A stretch of 64,000 nt of DNA from Sindora glabra (taxonomy: Eukaryota; Streptophyta; Magnoliopsida; Fabales; Fabaceae): contig CM035236.1 in assembly GCA_020226215.1 (NCBI GenBank), positions 59,749,809 to 59,813,808 of the forward strand, read 5' to 3'. Positions 1 through 13,959 of the stretch are shown here, piece after piece (position 1 is the stretch's first letter; each line of letters starts with the position of its first letter). A model generated the notes under the pieces. The model was not told the origin of the DNA and made no database searches. It saw only the letters and a program-made list of their open reading frames with translations. The translations under genes were made by a program, and so were the position numbers.

Positions 1-2650
1 TTCATGATGACCTTTTAAAAACATCCATTAAGGCTTATCAATGGCTTGTAGTAAGATAAAAATGCTTTCTTACAACCTTGAAAGCATACATGTATCTTAT
101 CAAACTTGAGAAATAATTGGGTGGTAATATGTTAGCCTATATAATAACACTGCTACCTTTTATTAGTTATAAGCAACTTTAAACCATAACTCCTTATATT
201 GCTATATTGATCTTTAGATGTGCCTTCAACCAATTCAATAGCTTTTTTTTTTTACTTTACATGTCTACCCTCTTGTTAAGTGCAAAACATAATCCTTCCT
301 AGCATTTCCTTAGTGTGACTTATAACTTATATTTGTATTTCCTCTCACTTTATTCATAAACACTTTACCTAAAAGTTTTATCTTCACTTGAGGGTTTTGA
401 AATTATCCAAGACATATGTTTGTTGATCAATTTCTTGACTTGCCTTACTTATCTATGTATGTTTAATCTTATCCTTAGGTAATACAGGCATTCTTCCTTG
501 CACCTTATCATTAGTTTTTTTTATTGTATTTATTAATCTAAATAGGTTTGCTTTGAAAAAGCCTCTAATTATGCATAACATCCTTTACTGTCTTTTTATT
601 AACAAAGTCTAACCCAATCTTAAATTGAATTAACTTCTTATTAAAAGGCATTTTGAATATTGTAAATTTAGGAAAATTCAGCCTATCCAATCACCATTAT
701 CATCTGCAACCTAGTAAACTTGTTTAGTTGGACTTAATGGATGTTGTTCCATAAGAACATTTGCATTTTTAGCTTGTACCATAGTCTCTACTTTATTTAC
801 AAATTTTATTCCTCCTCATATTTACTTTCATTTATATCTGCATCATCGATATTTTTATCACTTGCATCTTAATTATTTACATCTTCATAAAGCTTAATTT
901 AAACTTTACAAAATAGGTTTGCTTTTACACTATTAAATATTTTTTCTTTTTTAACTCTGTGAGGAATATTTCCCTTTATGCCTTAAACCTTAACTTGAAC
1001 TTCATGAGGGATAACTGCCTCTACACCGTTAACCTTAACTTGAACTTTGTGGTACTTACCATCTTTCCCACTATTACAAGCCTAGTAAAAAATGTCAGTG
1101 TATATGCCCTAAAATTAATCATATTAGTTATTGTAATTTTGAATCATGTTATTTTAATGACAATTTTAATTATTATATTTATATATATTATCTACATAAT
1201 ATATTTAATTATGATAATAACATTAGAATAATTATATTCTTAAATTCCTTAATCATATATCATTGTGGATTAGGTTGCTTTGATATGTTAAGACTAGCAT
1301 GTGTGATGACTTATATGGGATATTAAGTTTACACATGAGTACAAGTTAAAGAACTTATATACTGGATTGACCCATCCTAAGAACGCTACATGGATCGTTA
1401 TATGAGTATCATGAGTGATTCTTAGTGATCATTATTAATATGGTCCTTTGACTTGAGATCACCAAAGTTCCCTACATGTGAGTTTCATATTTTGATACTA
1501 TTCTATGTCACTCATGGTTGAGTGATTGCAAGGGTAGTTATTGGATATGTCATATATCATGCAGAGGGATTTGTATGATCAAGATGGAATTTGTCCCTCT
1601 TATATAACAGGAGCAACATCTATGAGCCCCTTGATTAAGTAAAGCTAACAAAATGCATGGCCATACTCAGATGAATTGACATGGGATGTCAATTATATTT
1701 GCTTCAATTAGCTTATTTAGGGATAAGAAACCTTAAGATTGGGCTATATGGGAATGAGATGGTCCATATCTCGTACTCAATCTAGATGTTTAGGATAAAA
1801 GGGTATAGATAACGATCACGTGTAAAGGTTTAGTCAAATCATCGAATTTCTCATTACTTGGGTAACAATGATGTGTTGCTAGGCACCGCTCATTATTTAT
1901 GATCATTAATATGATTAATAATCATTGCCAACGTAATGAAAGCCTATAGGCTCGCACACTTAGAGCCTAGTGGATTTGGAATTTATAGACTAAATTGTTT
2001 GGGCCTAATATTTGGGAATTCTATGTCATAATTATAAGGTCTAATAGTAAGCCTATAATTATACATGGAATAAAGCCCAAATAGGTTAGGGATTTTCTAT
2101 GCACTTATTTAAATAGGCTTATTAGGGTAATAATAATATAATTATTCACGCACCTTAAAAGGCATAGAAAAATCCTAGCACCTCTCCTTGACAAAAAATC
2201 CTTGAAGAGGCATAGCTAGCACTATGAGAACAAAAGGAGAACAATTCCAATCGGTGTTCATATGGATGTTCATCGATGATTCACAGGTTCGTGTGGATAC
2301 CTCGGAGTCTTTGGTCACAAAGAAGCTAAAGAGGTGATCAACGACTGAATTCTTGAGTCATCAACAAAGGTATTGAACGAATCCTTATTCTGATTTAACA
2401 TTTTGCATGGATTTGTTGGCTGTGATCGATTTATTCCGTTGCGCTTGTATGACTCCCGATCCCAACAAAAAACATGCTTGATATGTGGTACAACACTCCC
2501 CATAACTTTTTGTAAATTAATATCATGCTTCATAAACACCTCAATATATGTGTATCCTTTCATAGCATTAATTAACTCTATTACATTTAGTCCTTGGTTA
2601 AATGTTTAATTCTAGTTGCTAAAGTCTACTTAAACATTTTCCACTGTAAG
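1..2650 (-). pseudogene. Decayed MULE transposase, partial, split by a solo LTR
   Basis: Read on the minus strand, this stretch keeps pieces of a plant Mutator-like transposase in the right order. An N-terminal fragment (about 2640-2473, containing GYTYIEVFMKHD) is followed, after the LTR insertion, by a low-complexity Val/Lys-rich linker (about 1090-850). The MuDR-type DNA-binding region comes next (about 680-560, PKFTIFKMPF then LIQFKIGLDF). The entry to the DDE core follows (about 260-15, with KAIELVEGTSKDQY, FQGCKKAF and LNGCFLKG). In this family the last motif is normally LDGCFLKG, so the first catalytic Asp appears as Asn. The rest of the catalytic core lies beyond the left edge. There are many stops and frameshifts, so the gene is dead. 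The short open frames at 959-1231 (+) and 2315-2563 (-) are by-products of this decay and of the inserted LTR. The order of domains is seen; the family call is by motif. Confidence 0.7.
1093..2467 (+). mobile_element. Solo LTR, Copia-like, 1375 bp
   Basis: The segment starts TGTCAGTG and ends CCCAACA, giving the TG...CA ends of an LTR. AAAAA lies immediately on both sides (1088-1092 and 2468-2472), which fits a 5-bp target duplication, though the motif is low in complexity. It is clearly related, in the same orientation, to the larger LTR at 55065-56737. Shared blocks include CATGCAGAGGGA and CCCCTTGATT, and the overall order is the same. There is no internal retrotransposon coding sequence, so this is a solo LTR left by recombination. 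It splits the MULE pseudogene and is therefore younger than that gene. Assignment to Copia rests on the TGTTGG-like ends and length only. Confidence 0.75.
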
Positions 2651-5224
2651 CATTTATAAGTTTTATAATTTAAGGCTTTAATATTAGCAGATACCTCAAT
2701 TAATGACAAATGGTTAAGGTCACTTTTTCAATTTTTTTACTCTTCTTCCAACATATGTCAATGTGGAACTAGTAATAAATCACACTCTATAATGAATTAT
2801 AATGTCAAATAACTCCACTTGAGTAACTTAACAACATAAAATAAAAAAATATTAATTACCTTAATTGTAAATTAATATTTCATTAAAATAAATTAAATAA
2901 AAGTTAATACATCTTTCCAAAAAAAATAATTCATATTAAAAAATTAATGAATAAAAAGAAACTCAAACATATGCACATGGAAAAAAAGATTCCATATCTT
3001 TACATGAATAATATAGAGAATAGGACCACAACCCATAAAAGTCCAAATACTCTAAACTTAAAGAATGGTTAAAACATATTTCTTCAAAAATATACAATTT
3101 ATCTATATCAATATATATAACATCATTTTAAAAAGAACAAATTCAATCCTTTACCTTGAGCTATACCTAAATGAGCCCTTGAAGCAATAATCTAAACTAT
3201 TTTTATTAGCCATAGAATATAAATGAGTTGTGTTAAAGATTGTTTTATATGGTCAAAACATATTATAAGATAAGTAATGCTAGGATGTCAACGATGTTAC
3301 TTTCTTTGTAATGTTTTGGTTACATGCCTTAGATAGCTAATGACTTTGTTCAATAGAGTTAGGGTTATTTTAAGGCAAATTATGGTTAATGTAAATCAAT
3401 TTGGATAGAAGGTTGAGTTTTAATCACATGACTTGTATAGCTTGCCACATAAGATAAGTAATTGCCATATCATATTAATAATTTAGACCATATGAGATAA
3501 GTAATTGCCATATCATTCATTTCCATTAAATTTTGAATGGAAAGTTAACTATGGATAAAAATCAAGCAAACTAAATATTTAGTAAGGCTAAAACTAAGTA
3601 AAATAAATTAAAGGGACTAAAATCATCTAATTTATACTTTAAGGGACTAAAAGTGCAATTAAGCCTTTTAGAGATGTAACTACTTGAATATAAGAATATT
3701 TATGAATAGAGAGCTTGATTTTGATATATGCGATCATATACTTTACTATGCCATTTGGTTAAGTAACTGATTACATCAGTGTATATATATTCTTTATAGA
3801 TTACTATTAGTAAATCCTTATGCCATGTAAGGGAGGCATGGAATTCCTATTTTGTAACATAGTTATGAATATCCCTATTTGTTATATTGGTTGTGATGAT
3901 GGGGTAATTTATTCCATATACTTATAGGATATTTATATGATTCTTTTAAATAATTTTTAAGTGTATTCTTGCAGTTGGATGTTTATGATCATGTAAAGAA
4001 GGCATGGTGTTGTTGTTATATATTATTACATATTTTTGAAAACAACCTATAGTGATGATTTAGTTATTTTGTATTATGATTAGATTGTGATTATGATGTG
4101 TAAAACTTATAAATTATACTACAAATGGCATTAAAATTGAGAAATATGATGGGAGAGATGTTGTGAACACAAGAAAAAAAATTCCTAGTAAAAAGCTAGT
4201 GAGGGGATAAGGTTGACATAGGAGTTATAAGGTAGATATATATATTTTACTATAAACTACTATGTATTATACTATGAAAATATAATCTAATTGTCCTTGG
4301 ATATTTTCATTTGATATGATTATGATGATCTAGCTGCAATTAAGCTTTTAATGACTATTTGAAAGTGAAATGATTATAAAAAATGATTTATGTGTGAAAT
4401 TGTAATGATGTTATATACTTTGAGTGATTCATATTATTGTGAATTGTAATGTGAAATAGGAAATTTGAGATATGTGCAAATGAATATGTCAATATGGGCT
4501 CAGTACCTTGAGTTATAATAATCTAAGAGTTAGGTTTGCAATTATTTTCTATTTTTAGTACGTAATTAGCATTTAATTATTTTTTAACTAATTCTAAGTA
4601 TGGTTATGGTAGATATATGCTCACTGAATTCTTGTAACTCATTCCTTTTATTTCTAATGTTCTTAAGTTGAAATTAATTCATTTAAACCTTGTTGCTTTT
4701 ATAAAGATCAAAGACTATATTGTTAGGAGATTTGACAATTGGCTTAGGAGTGAAGTTTATAAGTATATATGTAATTTATGTGTGGAAATTATCTAATTAT
4801 ATATATATAGGTGTTGAATTTATATATTTTATAATTTAAGATATGTGACCTTCAAAAAATATCCAAAAATAAAAGAAACCTTGTCTATTTTTCTTTAAAC
4901 TGTAAATGAATTTGAGTCACCACAAATATAAACAAATTTTTGTTAGGCATAATTAGTATAGTTAGTGTTGAGGTTGATAGAAATCTAATAGTGGGATTTA
5001 CATCAATCATGATTAGGTTTGTGTCATAACATAATTGTAGCTTTTCAAGTTTCATTATCTTTGTCTTAACAGAAACAAAGCATCAATAAAATAACTAGTA
5101 ATACATTCATCTTCCCATTTCCTCATGGTATATCAATTTTTTTCACTTTTAAATTTTTTTACCTTTTAACATTCATGTACTTATTGAATATTAACTCACT
5201 ACTATTTTATATTGTATTAGAGAA
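2651..5224. other. AT-rich stretch without a gene
   Basis: No coding remnant was recognised on either strand. A 22-bp sequence beginning AGATAAGTAATTG occurs twice (near 3452 and 3495). Around 3610-3670 the phrase AAGGGACTAAAA occurs twice, a wording common in plant LTR and other transposon sequence, but no boundaries could be set. Confidence 0.5.
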
Positions 5225-7320
5225 TGGATGAAAATCATAGCAATTTATATCAAATGGACTTGTAAGCTTTAATTATTAACTTAAAATGGCTCTATGGTAT
5301 GATATTTTGAACTTACCAATACTTTCACCAATGAAAAATTTTAAACATGCTATGAAAATAAGATGTCATAGTGTGTTTTTGTTAGTGAGGAAATTACTCG
5401 ACCATATATTCGATTGGAATTTGATTCCTTTAAAATAGCTAAGGCATTCATGTCTTTTAATAAAAAGAAAGATTTTATAATACAAATTCATTCTAGTAAA
5501 CCAAAATCTTGTCTTCTAATTTGTTTTTGTGAAGGCTAACACAAAAGAAAGAATAATGGATATATGGAAAGTAGTAATAACATGAAAAAAGGTAGAAGAA
5601 AATGTTAAACTTTATTATCTGATTGTTGAGCTTTACTTATGGTGAAAGGGAATAAGAAAAATAAAGAAATGGGTTATGAAGCATTTTAACAATGTTCACA
5701 ATCATTTGATGATTAGTCCTAGAAGTGTATCTTATCTAAGGTGTCATAAAAAGATTAGTGCTATTACAAAAAGCCTTATGGAGAAATTTCAAGAAAAAGA
5801 TATACCAACTAGAAAGGTTTCTATCATGTTTAATAATGCTAACTTAACTTTTTCTAGTAAAGATTGCTAGGATCACATTAAAAATCTAAGGAAAAAAAAT
5901 TTGGATGTTAGGGATGCTCAAGCTATTTTCAATTATTATAAATAGAGGCAAGCTGAAAATTCAATTTTTTTATACAATCCAATATGATGATGAGGATCAG
6001 ATGGTAAACTTTTTTTAGATTGATAATAGATCAAGATTAGCATATTAACATTATAGGATGTTATTACTTTTGATACCGTATGCAAAAATAGTAATTATTG
6101 TATGCCATTTACTCTATTTACTAGATTGAATCATCATTGTTAATTAATTTTATTTAGTTATGCTTTGTTATAAGATGAGTCTTAAAGATCATTTACTTAG
6201 TTATTTAAAACCTAGCTTGAGATAATGAATGGAAAAAAGCCTATATCCATTATAGCTGATTAAGATTTAGCTTTTGGAGCTACCTTGGCTAAAGTATTTC
6301 TAAAAACTCATCATTATCTCTGCTTGTGGCACATTAGGATGTCCTTAAAAAGCTTACTCACATATATCATAAGAATTCTATTTTCAAGCATGTTGAAGAG
6401 TTACATTCAAGGATCACTAATTACAAAGGATTTTGAAGAAAAATAGCAATGCTTAATGCTTGATTATGATTTAGAAGAAAATGAATGGCTATAAAGGTTG
6501 TTTGAGATAAAAAAGTCATGGGTATAGATTTATAATAGAAGCATATTTTTTAGTGGGATGAATACCACCTAAAGGAGTGAGAGTATAATGCTTTCTTTAA
6601 TTCCTTTGTAAATTCTACAATAACATTATAGGAGTTTATCTTGAAATATGAGAAAGTAATGGTGAATCACTATAAGGAAAAAAGAAAAGAGGATTTTGAA
6701 TTTTGACATAGAGCTCGCATTTTGAGTGTTACCTTAAAAATTAAAAAGCATATTGCATTAGTTTATATCAAAGCTACCTTTAGTAAGTTATAAGAAGAGC
6801 TTCTAAGGATTAATACATCTACCAGGGAGAAGATTGAAAAAAATGGCTCCAACTATATGTATTAGGTGAGTAATTGTTTTGATCCTCAAGATATATTCGT
6901 TGTTAATGCAAACTTAGAATTAAAATTTTTTACTTGTATTTGTCAGTTTATATGAATTTTTAGGAATATTGTGTACGCACATCTTGGTAATTTTTCAAGA
7001 AAAAAATATAGTTTAAATTCCAAGTCATTACATCTTGCACCATTAGACCAAAGAAAATAAAGATATAAGAGTTAGTCATAGTGATATTAGTTTAGTTGCT
7101 TAAGATTATTCATTAATGATTTTAAGAATCATACATTTACAAAGCCAAGTAAACAAATTATCTAATCTTGTAGGAGAATCAAATGGCATATATAAGTTTA
7201 TCATGATATAATTGGATCAAATTTATAAGAACGTAGTTGGAATAGAAATTGAAAATAATGATCTTTTAGAATTAAGTGAACTTTATCTAATAAGTGAGAA
7301 AGTGGATGAACTCCTCACAA
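5225..7320 (+). pseudogene. FAR1/FRS-like (transposase-derived) pseudogene
   Basis: FAR1-related (FRS/FHY3) proteins are plant transcription factors derived from MULE transposases. The order of family landmarks is preserved here. The FAR1 DNA-binding start is near 5400-5435 (RPYIRLEFDSF). The segment after it lies near 5700-5765 (NHLMISPRSVSYLRC then KKISAI). A DAQAIFNYY motif is near 5915. Transposase-core remnants with DLEENEWL lie near 6465 and MNTT...RSES near 6560. A SWIM-finger remnant LGILCTHILVIF is near 6960-6995, followed by an IPSHYIL-type end. The chosen start is the ATG at 5225 (MDENHSN). Dozens of stops and frameshifts make it non-functional. It could be a dead host FRS gene or a dead FAR1-type transposon; no terminal repeats were found to decide. 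Confidence 0.75.
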
Positions 7321-10300
7321 TTAGCCATTAGTCACGACCTAATTCTTGGATATTGTGATTAGCATAAAAATATCTAACTAGTGTCAATATCCTTACATTT
7401 GACTCAGTTGCTTTCTTAACTCTACTAAGAGTATGAATAAGTATTTATAGAAAATAATATTATTTGCATTTGTATAAGGAAATTTAAAATATAATTTACA
7501 TATATTAAAAGATATTTATAAAAAAGTGTAAATTTTTTAAAACATAAATTTATACACAAGTACTATTAAAAGTAGAACCTCTAACTAGGACTAATTTGTT
7601 TCCATTTATTGTTTTCCTCAAGATTTGATTCCATGGATGGGGAAGAATGAGAAGTTAGCATATTGATTAAGTTAAAATTACTAGCCATGCCTTTTGGTAA
7701 ATGGATTTGTTTAATGGGATTAACTAGGAAAGGGTTAAATATAGAATTTATCTTTCTAAGTTTTTATAGTGTAATCTACTTAGGAATATGCTACTAAAAT
7801 TTGGAGTCTATAGCAAAATGTTATTTGGAAGGTTCCCTAGGGTAAAAGGAAGGTTTTTGCATAAGTGTCAGTTATTCTTATAGAATCTATGTTCTATACC
7901 TATAATTAAAATACAACATGAAGAGTATAAGTATTGAAATACTCAGTGAATGACTACTCTTTTTCTTTTTCTAAAAAGTTCTCATCATAAAAGATTAGAT
8001 ATATACATAACAATGTATAATAATTGAGTAAAGATCTTATATACTTATTGTAACTCTTATGTATAATATTTATAAAGTTTATTAAATAGAGTGACTATAG
8101 TTAATATATAAGTTTCATCTTATATCTTCAATCTATCCTTATTCCTTGCCACCCTAGGCATAAAGCCACCACCTTATCCTTCTAACCTTTACCATGCCTT
8201 TCCTTCTTTGCAAATGAAACATCTCCCCCTTCCATAAATTATATTCATAATAAGCAATGATAAGATGTTATAAGTATCAATCATTGATTTCATTGAGTAT
8301 GATCAAAATATCAACTATGCTATAAGAGTTTTGTCAACAAAATTTGTCATTCTCATATATTCAACTTTCATCATCATATATTATTATGTTTAAGGTTAAT
8401 ATGCAATTTTTCCATTCAAAGTAGTGAGAAGACCTATATGTCCTAAATAACTATCTATTATAACTTAAATATGATCAATTATATCATTAACTTCAATTCA
8501 TTGCAACATTTTTCAAAAAGAAATATCAAATATTAAGGCTGTGGGTAATATGAATACTCCTATAGTTTAGTACCTTTGAGGTTCTTAAATTAATTTAAAT
8601 TTTTAATAAAATTTTATCTAATGCTTTTAACATATTACTATGTATCAAACATCAATTGTTTTACAACTCTTCCATTTTCGAGTACTGTTCACACAATACA
8701 AAAATATAAATTTCGAAATAAGACAACACATGAGTAGTTACAATGAAAACCTCTTTTAAACATTCAAATTACTTCCAATCATTACCAAATTTTATACCAT
8801 ATCCCTAACATGTTAGATGATGAAAAACTTCAATTATTTCACAAAAATATCACATTGGTACTATTCATATAGAACTAAATGCATATAGTTGCTAAAACTA
8901 GGCAACTTTGGAACTGTTATAACACAAGAGCTTTTTTGGTATCTAAATTAATTTTAATTTTTACTAAATTTTTATACAAGTTTACTAACATGTTAATAGA
9001 CAAAGAACAGTAATTCCTTTAAATTTATCAATCAAATTATTGCATAAATGGCACTAAACTTTAGAACATAGAATCTAAAATTCTGTTTTGAACTCTTATA
9101 ACTAAGATCCATAAAAATTCACTTTTCATATCTTTAAATTTTTTCAAAAATTCCTAATTTTTATACATCTATCTTAACTCTATTTGTAACATTAAAATAA
9201 TAAAAATTAAAATTTTACCAAATTCCTAACTTTTGATTCCAAAGAGTACAAGAAAACATACTATTATTCTCCTTTAAAAATTTTGTTTCCAAACTTAACA
9301 AAACCTTATTGTTATCTTCTTAAGGAAACTTAATTAATCTTTTCCTACCAATTTTGAAATTAAAATACCAATATCATATCATCATATCAACATTTATATA
9401 ATGCCAAACTAAACCATATGGCACCATAAATCATTTTAACACCTATAATAGCATGCTTCATCATTTTTTTCACCTTTTATGAGAAACTCAAAGGAACAAA
9501 GGATAGTTGCCACTTACTTCAAATTTTTTATTCTCTAACCTTTCAAAAGACCTCTAGGAATAGCAACTTTACTAAAACAAACTAAATTTTGGGAGCCTTC
9601 TGAAGAGAAAATTTCAATAAAACTTAAAGAAGATGAAAGGAAACTTAGCTCATCGTGCAAGAACTTGATGGAATCACTTAGAATACCTTTTAAAAATTGT
9701 TAGAAGCTTGAAAACCCTAAGGATGTCATTGTTTTAGGCTAAAAGATGAGTAGAAATTTTGCTTCAAAAATGGCTTTAATGCCTTAAATAGAATCTTGAG
9801 CTAAAGTTTCTTTTATAAGTTACTCCTTATTATTATTTTTTTTCTTTGTAAAAAATTTAGTGATAGTTGGCACCTGTTGCATGATTTCTTGAAGCTAGAA
9901 TTTAGAAGATTAATCTCCTTAAATTCAATAAAAAACTTATCAAATATATAGTCTAAAAGAGTTTACTAACAATTATCTTTACTTTTTCATTTATTCACCT
10001 AATTGCCATTAGCCTTCTCCATAAGCTTGAGTTTTGTTTAGGCCTTATTTTTCTTTCTAAATTTTAAGGTCAGATTTGGGTTTAAAAAATTTGAGCCAAA
10101 TTAGCCTAAATGAATTAAGATGACTTATTTCAAATTTGAGCCCAATTTTTAAGTTTTTGGCTTACCTAGACCTTATATTTCCTATTAGACTTTCATACAA
10201 TTTTTTCAAATATAATGTTGGATTTTTAATTAGATTTTAACCTATACTGGTGCCCAATATATTTTCTACAAAAATTCTAGTTAGATGTGCATCTAAACCA

Positions 10301-10380
10301 TCTTTACGATTCACCTGATTATCTTATTAGTCTTTTGCTTAGGGCATTTTCTAGTCAAAATTCCTTTTTAAACTTTCTTG
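7321..10380. other. AT-rich stretch without a recognised gene
   Basis: No open frame or domain remnant could be supported on either strand. The sequence is uniform in composition apart from short A and T runs. It lies between a FAR1-like pseudogene and a possible MULE tail, so it is probably decayed transposon DNA. Confidence 0.45.
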
Positions 10381-10548
10381 CCTTATTTGTGGTATTACAC
10401 CATTAGGGATCCATATATATCATAAACGAAAGGAAGAAAGAAGGATGGCACTAGCTAAAGAGTGGGCTTGAAGTATGAATAAATAAACTAATTAAAAGGA
10501 TGGCATGCCATATGTGCGGAGGATATGACCACAATAAAAGAATCTATA
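10381..10548 (+). pseudogene. Possible MULE transposase C-terminal tail
   Basis: Near 10495-10545 one frame reads LIKRMACHMCGGYDHNKRIY. This matches the spacing of the CX2CX4HX4C zinc knuckle at the end of many plant MULE transposases, with the last Cys changed to Tyr. It is preceded by a basic Lys/Arg-rich stretch (near 10420-10440), as in the GRPKKKR region of those proteins, but in a different frame. No transposase core was recognised upstream. The evidence is one short motif, so chance is possible. Confidence 0.3.
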
Positions 10549-13460
10549 AGTAAAATAATTTATTGGTATGTAATCTTTAACAAATATATTTTTATTTTTA
10601 ATTTTTAGTAATTCCATTATTAAATTAATAATATATATTTATATCTGCTTTTGCTTCGGGCATATAATGATGGTATAGCCAAGGAGTTACCATAAGTTTA
10701 AAATCTTGAAAGTTATGAATTTTTGTCATATTTTAAACTAGTTTGACTTATGTTACTGGTCAAAGAAACTCTTATTGAAATTTAAATTATTTTCTCTTAT
10801 CTTGCAAGTAAAGGACTTTAAGGAATGAGTGAGTAGAAGTTTCAGGTGAACTTTAATTGTTAATGAATCGGATTAATGTGTACATGATAGAGGCACATGT
10901 TAATGTAGAGTTCTTTGGATCTTTATGTTGGATTATTCTTTTTGTTTGATTTATGGTGTGTTTCTCCTATTAGTTTCCTCACTTTGTTGATATTTTTATA
11001 AACCTATTTTGTAAAGCCAAATTTTTCTTGTGTTTGTTTTAGTCTTTCTTTTTAGTATTATGATTTTGTTATTTTGCTCTTAGTTTGTTATTGTTTATTT
11101 GTGTCTTAACTAACATTTTATGTTGGTTATATCTCTATTTTGTTAAGTGAAATATATTTGGAAAATAAATTTAATTCAATAAAAATATTTTAAAAAATGT
11201 TTTAAGAGAATCTAGTTAATAAACCCATAACTAGGATAATCTTAGAGTGATAAGGGAATTGACTTTGAGCATTGCAAGCATGTTTGACATATATGATATA
11301 TAGAAGTTGTTTTATGTAAATGATCTTCAATACATTATACATATGACATATGAAAGTTGTTTATTTTTTTAGATGCATCTTGAGTTACATTATTCATGCG
11401 ATGCATGGCTTGATTTCCAATAGTTTATACTTAATTAGGCATTAGTAGGTGAGAATGGACTTGTGCCATTAGGACCAAAGTACGAAACACTATGTATATA
11501 TCTAATTTTTCCTTAAGATGATAAAGTAAAACATAATTCGAAAAGTGATCCAGATAAATTATGAAATAGGCAAGACCATCAATAAACGTTATTAGTTAAT
11601 GGTGCTAATGGAGACTTGTAAGTTGAGTTAATATGAATTTCTCTTGATGAATAAAGATAAAGTTTCCTCAAAAAACCTTCTCTTACTCCTATATGTAAAG
11701 TTGTAGTGAAGATTTCCAGGATTTCAAGCATGTGAAGTTTGTTTTCATTTAATTAATGTACTAATGTTTTTCTCTTTTGCATTCAAGTTTTGATTATGTA
11801 ATTCCCTCATATGAACATCTTGCCTATCTAAGATAGGAGATGGAAGTTTCGATCAATCCATAAAATCTATTAAAAAAGTACATGATTAAAAATTTAGAGG
11901 GTGAAAGAATCATAAAGAACATTCTATATAATAATGTAGGATATTAGCTAGAATGCATATCGGTCATAAACAGGCTACATATACTAAGTTTCTTTTTTAA
12001 ATCATGTGATACCTTTTCTTTTATTCTTCAATTCTATGTTAGATATCTTTTTACATTTTGTATTAATTATCCTATTTTTAACTTGTTCAATTTTTTGATC
12101 TTTTTTCACCAGAGAATTTTGAATATACGCATTGCAAAGAGTATGAAATGTTTTACAGTGAGAAGCACAAAGGCAACATGAGAGATAAAGAGAGTGTATT
12201 TGCACGAGCTTTAATTATAAACAAAGGAAAACAAAAATACTTTAGAGAGAGAGAGAGAGAGAGAATTTTTTTTTGACATTGGGTCACATTCGCACTAGTG
12301 TTAATTGATATATATAACCTCCATATCAATAGAGTAAACCATGCAACTAATTTTATGACAATAAAATAATAAAGATATTTAAGTAATTTTAATTAAAAAT
12401 ATTAATTTAAAATATTTAAGTTAATGGGTATAAATTTTTATTGTGAATAAAAAAATGGAGGTTGCTAACCTTTACATGAGAATATAGAGTTTAGCAGTTC
12501 CTATATATATATATATATATATATTATGATCACATTTATTTAAGAAAAATATTAATTGATTAAAAGTAAATCTTTTTTATAATGTATTAAGGCTTTGAAT
12601 GATTCCTTTTGGTTTAATTAATGTTCTAAAAATTAAACTAAACAACAAATAAAAAAATTGTTGAATATGTATGTATTGTATGTTTGTATAAGTTAATCTT
12701 ATTGACTTTTGGTTTTAGCCTGGAAAGAACTTAAATTTATTAAATAATCATATGGTACACATTCTTTAACATATTATAATATTTATTTTATTAACATATA
12801 TTAATTGTATTATATAGATTTAATTAATGAAAATTTAAATGATTGTTGATTATTTACGAATTATATTCTAATATATTTTAAATTGTTGTTTGTGAAATTA
12901 AAAATATTTAATAGCTTAATATTTAAGTTGTTGCTAGTTCATCTTAATGCTCAATTTTCAATTTCTTTTTTTAACATTGTAAATAAGATTTAAGTTTCAA
13001 TTCCTCTCCTTAACATTTAAAAAATAAATAAATATATGGAAGTATACAATTAAGGAGTAAATTCATTTTTCTTCCATGACTTTCATGAATCAACTAATCA
13101 AATGAATTGTTTAGATTAAAAATATTGAGTTTTTCAACTTATTTATATTGGTCAATTATAGATTAATTAGTTAATAAAATGAATTGTTTACCAAGTACTT
13201 AAAATAACAATTTAACTTAATCAATCAATTAAAAGCTAATAAATAAGCAAATTGCTAAACACCCTCAAAATTGATCCACTTATTTGAACCAGTGAAATTT
13301 TCATTTGATTTATTGGCTCATTTAATTAGCTTTCAAAATTACAAAATGGAGTGTGATTCAGAATGGTGCCTTGCTTTATTAGTACTTTGCTTTCCCTATT
13401 TTAGATTGAAAATAAAGTGTAACATCACAATTCTTAATATTAAAATTAAGCATTCAAAAT
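10549..13460. other. AT-rich stretch with two microsatellites
   Basis: No coding remnant was recognised. It holds an (AG)n run at about 12244-12264 and a (TA)n run at about 12502-12525. The small open frames here (12002-12205 minus, 13271-13462 plus) have no family resemblance and AT-driven composition. Confidence 0.45.
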
Positions 13461-13465
13461 AATGA

Positions 13466-13685
13466 TAAATTAAAAAAATAAGTATCCACTCTTATTTAAA
13501 AAAAGCAACCCTTCTTAATTTTTTTATTAAAAATTATGATATTCACTTTATTTTTAAATTAAAAAATAATTATGATATTCTATTATTCTTATTTAATAAA
13601 TAAAAATAAATTAAAAAATAAATATCCATTCTTTTAATTTTTTCCATTAAAAATTTGTGATATTCACTTTATTTTTAAAAATATA
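13466..13685. repeat. Local duplication, two diverged units
   Basis: A unit of roughly 75-90 bp containing AAATATCCATTCTT-like sequence and ending TGATATTCACTTTATTTTTA occurs at about 13466-13557 and again at about 13605-13680, with substitutions and small indels. It is non-coding and of unknown origin. Confidence 0.5.
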
Positions 13686-13959
13686 TAGCAGTTTAAAGAA
13701 CATCAATCCTTTAATTTTCTTTAGAATATTTGTATTCCTTATTAACTCTCGACGATAGGTGAGATGTCGGTCGAAGCATTGTTGTTGTCTATTTTGACCT
13801 TTCAAAGCCTTCCTTTAATGATTTAACTTTGGGCAACCTTCCAACAGATGTATTAAAATGGGTTCAGTATAATAAATTAATTTGAGAACAATATAGTTTT
13901 ACTTGATTTAAAATTAAAATTGTATAGAAAATAATAATAATATTTCGATTTAGTAAGAA

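Noticed and set aside
959..1231. 90-codon plus-strand frame rich in Leu, Asn and Ile
   Set aside because: It spans the junction of the MULE linker (antisense) and the solo LTR start and is driven by AT-rich repeats.
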